Below are positions 45,530 through 53,896 of a stretch of DNA of 58,022 nt, one piece after another; positions within the stretch are counted from its first letter, which is position 1; each line of letters starts with the position of its first letter. Both the position numbers and the translations under genes were made by a program. The stretch lies in contig JADJPT010000020.1 in NCBI GenBank assembly GCA_016713125.1, forward strand, positions 1 to 58,022, read 5' to 3'. Source of the DNA: Betaproteobacteria bacterium. Lineage in GTDB: Bacteria > Pseudomonadota > Gammaproteobacteria > Burkholderiales > SG8-39. The notes below the pieces were generated by a model. That model did not search any database. It was not told where the DNA came from and saw only the letters and a list, made by a program, of their open reading frames with translations.

Positions 45530-46897
45530 ATGAAGCGCCTGCAGTACTTCCTGCTGCGCCGCCTGACCGGTCTGGACTGGCTGCTGCGCCGGCGCCTGAC
45601 CCCGGCCGGTCGACTGGTGGCGGGCACGGCCTTCGCCGCGGCGATTGCCGGTGTCGACACCCACCAGACGCTCACCTACCAGGCCTTCACCTTCCTGGCG
45701 GCGACCTTGCTGGTCTCGGCGGTGCTCGCGCTTGCGCTGGGCCTGGGACGCGGCGCGCGCCTCGAAGCGCGCCGCAGCCTGCCGCGTTACGCCACGGCGG
45801 GCGAGCCGCTGGCCTACGCCATCGAGGTGCGCAACACGGGCACGCGCATGCTGGCCGATCTGGAGGTGCGCGAACGCTGCGCCGATCCACGGCCAACCTA
45901 TGCCGAGTTCGCCGACGCGCCCGCCTCGGTGGATCCGCGCGCCGCGGGGCGCAACTGGTTCGACCGCAAGGGCGGCTATTTCCGCTGGCGTGCGCTGATC
46001 GAGCGGCGACTGCCGCGCAGCACGGAAGGCGGCACGCTGGCCGCGCTGCCGCCGGGCGGACGCGCCGAGGTGCGCGCGCGCCTGGTGCCGCGCCGGCGCG
46101 GGGTGCTGGCGCTGGCCGCGGTGGAGTTCGCGCGCGCCGACCTGCTCGGCCTGGTGCGTGGCGTGCGGCACGTGAACCTCGCCGACAAGCTGGTGGTGCT
46201 GCCGCGCCGCTACCGGCTGCCGCGCCTGCTGCTGCCCGCGCAACGCGTGCTGCAACCCGGCGGGCACGCGCTGGCGGCCTCGGTGGGCGATTCCGAGGAG
46301 TTCCTGTCGTTGCGCGAGTACCGCGCCGGCGACAGCCTGCGCCGCATCCACTGGAAGAGCTTCGCACGCACCGGCGCGCCGGTGGTCAAGGAGTTCGAGG
46401 CCGAGTTCTTCGAGCGCCACGCATTGGTGCTCGACACCGCACTGCCCGCGCACGCCGCGAGCGAGGACGCTTTCGAGGACGCCGTGTCGGTGGCCGCCTC
46501 CTTCGTCTACACCATCGACACGCAGGAATGCCTGCTCGACCTGGTGTTCGTCGCCGGCGAGCCCGAATGCCATACCGCAGGGCGCGGCGAGGGCTCCAAC
46601 GCGCACCTGCTGGAGGTGCTGGCCGGTGTGCAGCCATCGAACCAGGACGCGTTCGCGCGCCTGGCGCGCGAACTGCTGGCCATGCGAGGCACCCTGTCCT
46701 CGGCCATTCTGGTGTTGCTGGCCTGGGATGCGCCGCGCCGCGAACTGCTGGCCGCCTTGCAGGCCTCGGGCCTGGCGGTGCGCGTGCTGCTGATCTGCGC
46801 GCCCGGACAGAACCCCGAGCAGTCGTCCGAGCCGGACGCCAGCCTCGGCGTGCTGCATCCCGGCCGCATCGAGGCCGGCCTGGCGGCATTGGCATGA
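45530..46897 (+). CDS. DUF58 domain protein (MoxR partner)
   Basis: A 455-residue protein. Two hydrophobic helices (residues about 25-70, with GRLVAGTAFAAAIAGVDTHQ) precede a periplasmic-type beta region and the DUF58/VWA-like domain, with the invariant SLREYRAGDSLRRIHWKSFA followed by LVVKEFEAEFFERHAL-like strands. DUF58 proteins are found next to MoxR and are thought to be its substrates. It begins 40 bp after moxR; its stop overlaps the following ATG (ATGA). Intact. Confidence 0.85.
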   Translation: MKRLQYFLLRRLTGLDWLLRRRLTPAGRLVAGTAFAAAIAGVDTHQTLTYQAFTFLAATLLVSAVLALALGLGRGARLEARRSLPRYATAGEPLAYAIEVRNTGTRMLADLEVRERCADPRPTYAEFADAPASVDPRAAGRNWFDRKGGYFRWRALIERRLPRSTEGGTLAALPPGGRAEVRARLVPRRRGVLALAAVEFARADLLGLVRGVRHVNLADKLVVLPRRYRLPRLLLPAQRVLQPGGHALAASVGDSEEFLSLREYRAGDSLRRIHWKSFARTGAPVVKEFEAEFFERHALVLDTALPAHAASEDAFEDAVSVAASFVYTIDTQECLLDLVFVAGEPECHTAGRGEGSNAHLLEVLAGVQPSNQDAFARLARELLAMRGTLSSAILVLLAWDAPRRELLAALQASGLAVRVLLICAPGQNPEQSSEPDASLGVLHPGRIEAGLAALA

Positions 46898-48996
46898 ACA
46901 GCCCGGCAGCCGCACGGTCAGACGGTGTGCAGACGGCCGCCGATGCCGCCGACAGCGCGACCGACGGCCTCACGCCGGGTTTCGCGGTGTCGGCGGGGCT
47001 GAATGCGGTTGCGCTGGCGTTATGGGGCTGGCAGAGCGGCGAGTGGCTGGGCGCGGCCTGCTTCGCGCTGGCGGTGCTGCTGCCTGCGCTGACCGCGCTG
47101 CGCCTGGCCCTGGCCGAGCGCGACCAGCATCGCATCGCCGACCTGTCCACCGTGCTGTTCGTGGCCATCGCCGCCTCCTTCGTGGCCACGCGCGATTTTT
47201 CGCACGGCCTGCTGCAGGCCTTCGTCTGGCTGCCCGGCGCGCTGCTGCCGCTGCTGCTGGCGCAGACCATGGACGTTTCGGGCCGCCTGCCGCTGTCCGC
47301 GCTGTTCCGCTACCTGCGCAAGCAGAAGCGGCGTGGCGAGGACGTCGACGACCCGGACGTCGATCTGAGCGGTGTCTATCTCGCGGTGACGCTGGTCTGC
47401 GCGGGGGTGGCCAACCGCGGCGGACCGGGCTACTACGCGGGCGTGGTGCTGCTCGCCGCACTGGCGCTGTACGCCGCACGGCCGCGGCGCGCGGCGCCGC
47501 TGCTGTGGGTGGCGCCGCTCGCGCTGGCGACGCTGCTGGGCTATGGGGGGCAGCTCGGGCTGTCGGCCGCGCAGAACGCGTTCGAGGACTGGCTCTCGGA
47601 GCAGCGCTTCAGCGCACGCTTTCTCGATCCCCTGCGCAGCACCACGCGCATCGGCGAACTCGGCAGACTGAAGGCCGACGACGCCATCGTCGCGCGCGTG
47701 CTGCTGCCGCGCGAGGCGCGCGAGCGCCCCGCGCTGCTCGCACGCGCCAGCTACAACCGCTACACCGAGGGCACCTGGGTGGCGCGCCATGCCGATCTGT
47801 TGCCGATGGCCTCGGCAGGCGACGGCACGCTGTGGCCGCTGGGGGACGCCGCAACGGTTACCGCGTCGGCCACGCAGCGACGCATCCCGATCATGCATCG
47901 CGCCGACCGCGGCAAGCTGTTGCTGGCCTTGCCGGCCGACAGCGTGGCGGTGGCCGACCTGGTGGCCAGCCAGGTGCGCGGCAACCGCTACGGCGCGGTG
48001 CAGGCCTTCACCGAGGCACCCTGGGTGCGCTACACCGCGCTGGCCGTGCCGGAGGCGGACGTGCGAGGCTCGGTGAACGCGGCGGCCGACGCCGAGGATC
48101 TGCACCTGCCGCCCTCGGAAGCCGCGCTGCTCGGGCGCATCGCCGCCGAGCTGGGCCTGCACGGGCTGGCGCCGGCCATCGCGCTGCAGCGCGTGCACGC
48201 GCACCTGGCGCAGTTCCGCTACTCGACGGTGCGCGGCCGCGTCAACCTGGCCGGCGACACGCCGCTGGCCGAGTTCCTGACCCGCTCGCGCAGCGGCCAC
48301 TGCGAGTACTTCGCCACTGCCGCGGCGCTGCTGCTGCGCGCAGCCGGAATTCCCGCGCGCTACGTGACCGGCCATGCGGTGCAGGAGTGGAGTGCGCTGG
48401 AGGGCGCATGGATCGTGCGCGAACGCCACGCGCACGCCTGGACGCAGGCCTGGCTGGACGGGCGCTGGGTTGCGCTGGATGCGACGCCGCCGGACTGGCT
48501 GGCCGAAGAGGATGCGCTGGCGCCGCTGTGGCAGCGCCTGGCCGACCTGGCGCGCTGGGCCGGCTATCGCTGGACGGTGCGCGAAGGCGGCGAAACCCGG
48601 CTGCTCGCGTGGGCCGTGGTCGGCGTGGCGCTGCTGATCCTGGTCTGGAAGCTGCTCACCGAGGGTGGACTGCTGCGCCTGGCCGGGCGCGGCGCGGCGC
48701 CGGCGCGACGCTGGCCGGGGCGCGATTCCGAGTTCTACGCACTGGAGTCGCGGCTGGCGCGCAGCGTGCCGCGCGACCAGGCCGAACCGCTGCTGGCCTG
48801 GCTGCAGCGCGCGGCGGTCGGACTGGCGCCCGATGAACGCGCGGCACTGCTGCGCCTGGCGCGCCTGCATTACCGGCATCGCTTCGACCCGGCGGGGCTG
48901 GACCCCGCCGCGCGCTCCGAACTCTCCGCAGGCGTGGCACAGCTGCTGCCGCGCCTGGCGCGCAGGCGTGCGCCTGCCGCGCGGATTCCGGTCTAA
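46894..48996 (+). CDS. TgpA-like membrane transglutaminase
   Basis: A 700-residue membrane protein. About six N-terminal helices (for example VLFVAIAASFVATRDFS and LLPLLLAQTMDVSGRLPL) are followed by a periplasmic transglutaminase domain with the catalytic Cys in SRSGHCEYFATAAALLLRAA, His in ERHAHAWTQAW and Asp in WVALDATPPDW, then another helix and a C-terminal DUF4129-like stretch. Relative TgpA of Pseudomonas is essential and also lies in a moxR-DUF58 operon. Overlaps the DUF58 gene by four bases. The likely substrate is unknown. Intact. Confidence 0.9.
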   Translation: MNSPAAARSDGVQTAADAADSATDGLTPGFAVSAGLNAVALALWGWQSGEWLGAACFALAVLLPALTALRLALAERDQHRIADLSTVLFVAIAASFVATRDFSHGLLQAFVWLPGALLPLLLAQTMDVSGRLPLSALFRYLRKQKRRGEDVDDPDVDLSGVYLAVTLVCAGVANRGGPGYYAGVVLLAALALYAARPRRAAPLLWVAPLALATLLGYGGQLGLSAAQNAFEDWLSEQRFSARFLDPLRSTTRIGELGRLKADDAIVARVLLPREARERPALLARASYNRYTEGTWVARHADLLPMASAGDGTLWPLGDAATVTASATQRRIPIMHRADRGKLLLALPADSVAVADLVASQVRGNRYGAVQAFTEAPWVRYTALAVPEADVRGSVNAAADAEDLHLPPSEAALLGRIAAELGLHGLAPAIALQRVHAHLAQFRYSTVRGRVNLAGDTPLAEFLTRSRSGHCEYFATAAALLLRAAGIPARYVTGHAVQEWSALEGAWIVRERHAHAWTQAWLDGRWVALDATPPDWLAEEDALAPLWQRLADLARWAGYRWTVREGGETRLLAWAVVGVALLILVWKLLTEGGLLRLAGRGAAPARRWPGRDSEFYALESRLARSVPRDQAEPLLAWLQRAAVGLAPDERAALLRLARLHYRHRFDPAGLDPAARSELSAGVAQLLPRLARRRAPAARIPV

Positions 48997-49034
48997 AATC
49001 CGCGCGCTTCGTCCCTCACCCTCAGGAGATCACC

Positions 49035-49598
49035 ATGTCCGGTGGCGCGCACATCGACCCGTCAAACAAGAAAGTCGCCCTGCTGATCGCCGTGCTGGCG
49101 GTGGTGCTGGCGTTCTCGGAGACCCTGGGCAAGGGCGCGCAGACCGCGGCCCTGGGCTACAACATCGAAGCGGCCAACCTGTGGTCTTTCTTCCAAGCCA
49201 AGACGCTGCGCCAGACCACCATGCGCACTGCCGCAGAGGGCCTCGAGGCACAGTTCGCCGACGACGCGGGAAAGGCGGCGCCGGAGGCGGTGAAGAAGCA
49301 GATCGACGCCTGGAAGAGAACCGCCGATCGCTACCAGTCCGAGCCCGAGACCAACGAAGGGCGCAAGGAACTCGCGGCGCGCGCCAAGGCGGCGGAAGCC
49401 AAACGCGACAAGTCGCTGGCCGCCTACCATCACTACGAGGTCGCCTCGGCCGCCGTGCAGATCGCCATCGTGCTGGCCTCGGCCGAGGTGATCACCGGCG
49501 TGGCCGCCCTGTTGTGGGCCTCGATGACCCTGGGCGCAGGCGCCGTGGCCTTCTGCCTGATCGGCTTCTTCTGGCCCACGGCAGTGCACCTGTTCTAG
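49035..49598 (+). CDS. DUF4337 membrane protein
   Basis: A 187-residue inner-membrane protein of the DUF4337 family. It has one N-terminal helix (VALLIAVLAVVLAFSETLG), a long charged middle region with NIEAANLWSFFQAKTLRQT, and two C-terminal helices (VQIAIVLASAEVITGVAALL and AVAFCLIGFFWPTAV). Function unknown. AGGAG precedes ATG 49035. It lies 38 bp after the transglutaminase gene and may belong to that operon. TAG stop. Intact. Confidence 0.8.
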   Translation: MSGGAHIDPSNKKVALLIAVLAVVLAFSETLGKGAQTAALGYNIEAANLWSFFQAKTLRQTTMRTAAEGLEAQFADDAGKAAPEAVKKQIDAWKRTADRYQSEPETNEGRKELAARAKAAEAKRDKSLAAYHHYEVASAAVQIAIVLASAEVITGVAALLWASMTLGAGAVAFCLIGFFWPTAVHLF

Positions 49599-49601
49599 GT
49601 C

Positions 49602-49664
49602 AATACTGCCACTTTTCAGGAAAACACTAGGACTGCAGCGGCGTTCCAGTGCGAATACTGCCAC
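49602..49664. repeat. 11-bp direct repeat, possible IS21-type end remnant
   Basis: AATACTGCCAC occurs at 49602-49612 and again at 49654-49664, the second copy preceded by GTTCCAGTGCG. On the other strand this reads TGGCAGTATT followed by GGAACG-like sequence, which recalls the multiply repeated ends of IS21-family elements as I remember them. There is no transposase nearby. It fills most of the 109-bp gap between two convergent genes. The IS link is a guess; the repeat itself is seen directly. Confidence 0.4.
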
Positions 49665-49707
49665 GTATCTGGCGTGGCCCCGGACCGCACGAGACGCCTC
49701 ACCGGGC

Positions 49708-52281
49708 TCAGCGCACGAGCTTGCGCGCCGCGCCGGCCACGCCGGCGGCGTCCACGCCGAAGTACGCGCGCAGCGCCGCGCGCGTGTCCGAACGGCCGAA
49801 GCCGTCGGTGCCCAGGGTGACGGTGCGCGCGGCGATCCACGGCCGGATCATGTCGGGAAGGGCACTCACGTAATCGCTGGCCATCACCACCGGCGCATCG
49901 CTGCCGCACAAGCACTGCGCCACCCAGCTCTCGCGTCCCGTCGCATCGGCCTCGCGCCCGTCGCGGCGCAGCTCGCTCCAGCTGGTCACGCTCCACACCT
50001 CGGCGGCGATGCCGTGCTCGCGCTCCAGCGTCTCGGCCGCCCGGAGCACTTCGCGCAGGATGGTGCCCGAGCCGAGCAGGCGCACCTGCGCCGCGCCCGT
50101 GCCCGGCGCGCGCAGGCGGTACATGCCGCGCAGGATGCCCTCCTCCGCGCCGGCCGGCATGGCCGGGTGCGCGTAGTTTTCGTTCATCACCGTGAGGTAA
50201 TAGAACACGTCCTCCTGCGCCTCCAGCATGCGCCGCGCGCCGTCCTGCACGATCACCGCCAGCTCGTAGCCGTAGCAGGGATCCCAGGCGCGGCAGTTCG
50301 GAATGGTCGCGGCGACCAGGTGGCTGGAGCCGTCCTGATGCTGCAGGCCCTCGCCGGAGAGCGTGGTGCGTCCGGCCGTGGCGCCGACCAGGAAGCCGCG
50401 CGAGCGCTGGTCGGCCGCAGCCCAGATCAGGTCACCGACGCGCTGGAAGCCGAACATCGAGTAGTAGATGTAGAAGGGCAGCATGGGCAGGCCGTGCACG
50501 CTGTAGCTGGTGGCCGCCGCGGTCCACGACGCCATGGCGCCGGCCTCGGTGATGCCCTCCTCGAGGATCTGCCCGTCCTTGGCTTCCTTGTAGTACAGCA
50601 GTTCGTCCTGGTCCTCGGGCTCGTAGAGCTGGCCGACGGCCGAGTAGATACCGACCTGGCGGAACAGGTTCTGCATGCCGAAGGTGCGCGCCTCGTCGGC
50701 GACGATGGGCACCACGCGCGGACCGAGGCTGGCGTCCTTCAGCATCTGGCCGAGCATCTGCACGAACACCATGGTGGTGGACTGTTCGCGATCGCGCGTG
50801 CCCTCGAGCAGGCGCGCAAACGCTTCGCGCGGCGGCACCGGCACCACCGGGCACCGGCTCGAACGCGCCGGCAGGTAACCGCCGAGCCTGGCGCGCTGGG
50901 CGTGCAGGTAGCGGATCTCCGGACTGTCCGGCCCCGGGTCGTAGAAGCGCAGCGCTTCCACGTCGGCGTCCGACAGGGGCAGCGCGAAGCGGTCGCGGAA
51001 CTCGCGCAGCGCATCGTCGTCGAGCTTCTTCTGCTGGTGGGTGCCCATCTTGCCCTGGCCCCAGTGGCCCATGCCGTAGCCCTTCTTGGTCTGCGCCAGG
51101 ATCACCGTGGGCTGGCCGCGATGCTGTGCGGCGTTGGCGTAGGCGGCGTGGATCTTCACCGGGTCGTGGCCGCCGCGGCGCAGGCGATCGATGTCCTCGT
51201 CGGTCATGTGCGCGACCAGCGCCTGCAACTCGGGGTACTTGTTGAAGAAGCGCTCGCGGTTGAAGCGCCCGTCGGTGGCGGCGTAGGTCTGGAACTCGCC
51301 GTCGACGGTTTCGTGCAGGCGACGCAGCAACACGCCCTCCTCGTCGCGCGCGAACAGGCCGTCCCAGTCCGCACCCCACAGGAGCTTCACCACATTCCAG
51401 CCGGCGCCGGCGAACAGGCCCTCGAGCTCCTGCACCACCGAGCCGTTGCCGCGCACCGGGCCGTCCAGGCGCTGCAGATTGCAGTTGACCACGAACACCA
51501 GGTTGTCCAGGCCCTCGCGCGCGGCGAGCGACAGGCCGGCCAGCGACTCGGGCTCGTCCATCTCGCCATCGCCGACGAAGGCCCACACCTTGCGTCCGCG
51601 GGTATCGAGCAGCTTGCGGTCGGCGAGGTAACGCATGTAACGCGCCTGGTAGATCGCCGCCAGGGGTCCCAGTCCCATGGATCCGGTGGGGAACTGCCAG
51701 AAGTCCGGCATCAGCCAGGGATGCGGGTACGAGGACAGGCCCTGGCCGCCGGTTTCGCGCCGGTAGCTGTCGAGCTGCGCATCGCTGAGACGCCCCTCGA
51801 GGAAGGCGCGCGCATAGACGCCGGGGGCCGAGTGCGGCTGGAAGTAGACCAGGTCGCCGTCCTGCCCGGCGCGGAAGAAATGGTTGAAGCCGACCTCGAA
51901 GAGATCCGCCGCCGAGGCGTAGCTGGCGATGTGGCCGCCGAGTTCCGCGTGCGCGCGGTTGGCGCGCACCACCATGGCGAGCGCGTTCCAGCGCACGATG
52001 GCCGAAATGCGCTGCTCGAGCTCGAGGTTCCCCGGGAACTGCGCCTGCTCGGCCAGCGTGACGCTGTTGCGGTAAGGCGTGTTCAGCACCGGCGGCATGG
52101 GCACGCGGCGCGCGCGCGCATGGTCGAGCAGCTTCCTCAACAGGAAGGTCGCACGCTCGCGGCCCTCGGCCTGGACCAGGGCGTCGAAGGCGTCCAGCCA
52201 TTCGCGCGTTTCGAAGGGATCGGCGTCCGGCGGATTGACGCGCCAGAAGGCGGAGGAAACGATGTCGGAGAGGTTGCTCAT
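49708..52281 (-). CDS. Homodimeric 2-oxoacid dehydrogenase E1 (AceE family), possibly MdeB-like
   Basis: An 857-residue AceE-type E1. The ThDP motif is VGDGEMDEPESLAGLSLAA-like (GDGEMDE), with the conserved TKKGYGMGHWGQGKMGTHQQ loop and YFQPHSAPGVYARAFLEGR, and the C-terminal TLGTDGFGRSDTRAALRAYF. It decarboxylates pyruvate or a close 2-oxoacid and passes the acyl group to an E2. No aceF or lpd is adjacent, which is unusual for the housekeeping PDH. It is divergent from an Lrp regulator. In Pseudomonas putida an AceE paralog, MdeB, degrades 2-oxobutyrate and is controlled by the Lrp-like MdeR, so a 2-oxobutyrate role is an inference. Intact. Confidence 0.88.
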   Translation of the reverse strand: MSNLSDIVSSAFWRVNPPDADPFETREWLDAFDALVQAEGRERATFLLRKLLDHARARRVPMPPVLNTPYRNSVTLAEQAQFPGNLELEQRISAIVRWNALAMVVRANRAHAELGGHIASYASAADLFEVGFNHFFRAGQDGDLVYFQPHSAPGVYARAFLEGRLSDAQLDSYRRETGGQGLSSYPHPWLMPDFWQFPTGSMGLGPLAAIYQARYMRYLADRKLLDTRGRKVWAFVGDGEMDEPESLAGLSLAAREGLDNLVFVVNCNLQRLDGPVRGNGSVVQELEGLFAGAGWNVVKLLWGADWDGLFARDEEGVLLRRLHETVDGEFQTYAATDGRFNRERFFNKYPELQALVAHMTDEDIDRLRRGGHDPVKIHAAYANAAQHRGQPTVILAQTKKGYGMGHWGQGKMGTHQQKKLDDDALREFRDRFALPLSDADVEALRFYDPGPDSPEIRYLHAQRARLGGYLPARSSRCPVVPVPPREAFARLLEGTRDREQSTTMVFVQMLGQMLKDASLGPRVVPIVADEARTFGMQNLFRQVGIYSAVGQLYEPEDQDELLYYKEAKDGQILEEGITEAGAMASWTAAATSYSVHGLPMLPFYIYYSMFGFQRVGDLIWAAADQRSRGFLVGATAGRTTLSGEGLQHQDGSSHLVAATIPNCRAWDPCYGYELAVIVQDGARRMLEAQEDVFYYLTVMNENYAHPAMPAGAEEGILRGMYRLRAPGTGAAQVRLLGSGTILREVLRAAETLEREHGIAAEVWSVTSWSELRRDGREADATGRESWVAQCLCGSDAPVVMASDYVSALPDMIRPWIAARTVTLGTDGFGRSDTRAALRAYFGVDAAGVAGAARKLVR

Positions 52282-52348
52282 GGGCGGTGATCTTAGCCGT
52301 GAAGCACCGGCAGGGGCTGCCGTATGCATCGCTCATACCGGGTTTGTG

Positions 52349-52363
52349 CAGCATAATCTGCTG
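52349..52363. promoter_or_regulatory. Lrp-box-like palindrome between the E1 and Lrp genes
   Basis: CAGCATAATCTGCTG matches the E. coli Lrp consensus YAGHAWATTWTDCTR at 13 of 15 positions by hand comparison; its outer five bases are perfect inverted repeats. It lies 26 bp upstream of the Lrp gene's ATG and 68 bp from the E1 start, in the shared 107-bp divergent region. Consistent with autoregulation and control of the E1 gene. Confidence 0.65.
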
Positions 52364-52388
52364 TAACGCATTCAATAAGCGAACTTTC

Positions 52389-52901
52389 ATGCTTCCGGAA
52401 AACATCGACCCCACGGACCTGCGCATCCTCGAGCGCCTGCAACGCGATGCGCGCATCTCCAATGTCGAACTCGCAGAGGCCGTGCACCTGTCGCCCTCGC
52501 CCTGCCTGGCGCGCGTGCGCAGGCTGGAAGCCGAGGGCACCATCGCGCGCTACGTGACCCTGCTCGACCCGCTCAAACTAGGCCTCACGGTCAGCGTGTT
52601 CGTGCAGGTGCGGCTGGAAAAGCAGATCGAATCGGCCCTGGAGCGCTTCGAGCAGGCCATGCGCGGGCGACCCGAGGTCATGGAGTGCTACCTGATGACC
52701 GGGGATTCCGATTACCTGATCCGCATCGTGGTGCCGGACGTGCAGGCGCTGGAACGCTTCATCGTCGATTTCCTCTCGCGCGTACCCGGCGTGGGCAACA
52801 TCAAATCCAGCTTCGCGCTGAAGCAGGTCAAGTACCAGACCGCCCTGCCGCTGCCGGTTCCGGCAGCGCGGCGCGCGGCGCGCAAAGGGCATCGAAAATA
52901 A
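52389..52901 (+). CDS. Lrp/AsnC-family regulator, MdeR/Lrp-like
   Basis: A 170-residue Lrp-type regulator. The helix-turn-helix region reads LPENIDPTDLRILERLQRDA then HLSPSPCLARVRRLEAEGTI, and the RAM domain includes GDSDYLIRIVVPDVQALERF and VPGVGNIKSSFALKQVKYQT. The C-terminal 15 residues form a basic tail (PAARRAARKGHRK). It is divergent from the AceE-type gene with a good Lrp box between them. Likely senses an amino acid such as methionine, leucine or alanine. Intact. Confidence 0.9.
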   Translation: MLPENIDPTDLRILERLQRDARISNVELAEAVHLSPSPCLARVRRLEAEGTIARYVTLLDPLKLGLTVSVFVQVRLEKQIESALERFEQAMRGRPEVMECYLMTGDSDYLIRIVVPDVQALERFIVDFLSRVPGVGNIKSSFALKQVKYQTALPLPVPAARRAARKGHRK

Positions 52902-52981
52902 ACCTACACAGGGCGCCGAATGGTGTTAGAGTCGGCCCCGCAGTAGTTTCAAGCAGTGGGTTGCAGTCCCGTCGTTGACCC

Positions 52982-53057
52982 CTCCGCCCCGCGGAGCGGC
53001 ACAGTAGGCCTTCAGTCACCCCTTTCTTGGATGCTATGCCCGGACGCCGTGGTCCGG
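52982..53057 (+). promoter_or_regulatory. Structured 5' leader of cspA
   Basis: Two perfect hairpins lie in the 189-bp gap before cspA: CTCCGC and GCGGAG around a CCC loop (about 52982-52996), and CCGGAC (53040-53045) with GTCCGG (53052-53057). A long folded leader is usual for cold-shock genes, whose mRNA structure changes with temperature. That they act as a thermoswitch here is inference. Confidence 0.45.
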
Positions 53058-53090
53058 ATTGCTCACGGCTTTTCAGAAAGGAAGTACAAA

Positions 53091-53294
53091 ATGGCTACCG
53101 GTGTCGTTAAATGGTTCAATGACAGCAAGGGCTTCGGCTTCATCACCCCTGATGGCGGCGGCGAAGATCTGTTCGCCCACCACACTGCGATCCTGATGGA
53201 CGGCTACAAGTCCCTCAAGGAAACGCAGCGCGTCGAGTTCGAAGTTCGCACGGGCCCGAAGGGCCTGCAGGCCGCGAACATCAAGGCGATCTAA
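53091..53294 (+). CDS. cspA: Cold-shock protein, CspA family
   Basis: A 67-residue single cold-shock domain. The RNA-binding motifs are SKGFGFITPDG (RNP1) and DLFAHHTAI (RNP2); VVKWFNDSKGFGF and RVEFEVRTGPKGLQAANIKA flank them. It binds single-stranded RNA/DNA and acts as an RNA chaperone. The ATG at 53091 follows an AAAGGAAG site. TAA stop at 53292-53294, then a strong bidirectional terminator. Intact. Confidence 0.95.
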   Translation: MATGVVKWFNDSKGFGFITPDGGGEDLFAHHTAILMDGYKSLKETQRVEFEVRTGPKGLQAANIKAI

Positions 53295-53328
53295 GCTGCA
53301 CGCCTGATTCGAGCCTCACGCTGCAAAG

Positions 53329-53356
53329 AAAAAAGCCCGGCTTGCCGGGCTTTTTT
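53329..53356. terminator. Bidirectional Rho-independent terminator
   Basis: AAAAAAGCCCGGC (53329-53341), TT, GCCGGGCTTTTTT (53344-53356) is a perfect palindrome: 7 GC-rich base pairs with six T on either strand. It separates convergent cspA and the universal stress protein gene and terminates both. Confidence 0.95.
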
Positions 53357-53373
53357 CATTTCCGACCCGCGAT

Positions 53374-53871
53374 TCAATCGAGGGCGAATATCAGGGCCGA
53401 CAATCCGAGTCCCACGCTTGCCGGCAGGCCGTAGCGCTTGAGCACCCCGGGACGCTCGCCGCTGACCAGCACCACGGGAACCTCGGTACTGTCCAGGATA
53501 TTGCCGACCGGGGACACCAGCGCCTGCCACCATCCGGCCTGCGGACTGGTGGCGAGCACCATCTGATCCACACGCAACTCGCGCGCCACGCTGACGACCG
53601 TGTCGGCCACCGGGCCAACCGCAGTCAGAGCACGCCAGCGCACGCCCAGGGTCTCGCTCAGGCGGCGCGAGCCATCCAGCGCCGCTTCGGCGCGCTCGTT
53701 GCGCATCGCCTCACGCGCCTCGCGCGAGGTGTGCTTGGCGGCGTACGAAGTGAGCGCCGGCTGCACGTTCAGCAGCACGATCTCGGCATCTCTGTCGCGT
53801 GCGATCCGCGCCGCGTGTCTCACGGCGGTGAGGGAGTTTCGCGAACCGCTGACCGGGACCAGGATTTTCAT
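53374..53871 (-). CDS. Universal stress protein family
   Basis: A 165-residue UspA-fold protein. MKILVPVSGSRNSLTAVRHA and IVLLNVQPALTSYAAK are typical, and the C-terminal strand VPVVLVSGE is preserved. The ATP-binding motif (G-2x-G-9x-G-S/T) is degenerate, reading TSPQAGWWQALVSPVGNILD, so ATP binding is doubtful. It also carries an unusual hydrophobic tail (LPASVGLGLSALIFALD) after the domain. Placed next to terC, 25 bp downstream of it, so the two are probably one operon. Confidence 0.82.
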   Translation of the reverse strand: MKILVPVSGSRNSLTAVRHAARIARDRDAEIVLLNVQPALTSYAAKHTSREAREAMRNERAEAALDGSRRLSETLGVRWRALTAVGPVADTVVSVARELRVDQMVLATSPQAGWWQALVSPVGNILDSTEVPVVLVSGERPGVLKRYGLPASVGLGLSALIFALD

Positions 53872-53896
53872 CTGCGCGCGGGTTTCGCTGACCGAC

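Noticed and set aside
44485..48879. Long minus-strand frames opposite moxR, DUF58 and the transglutaminase gene
   Set aside because: They are rich in Arg, Gln, His and Ala with no domain, as expected for shadows of GC-rich coding DNA. The plus-strand genes have full catalytic motifs.
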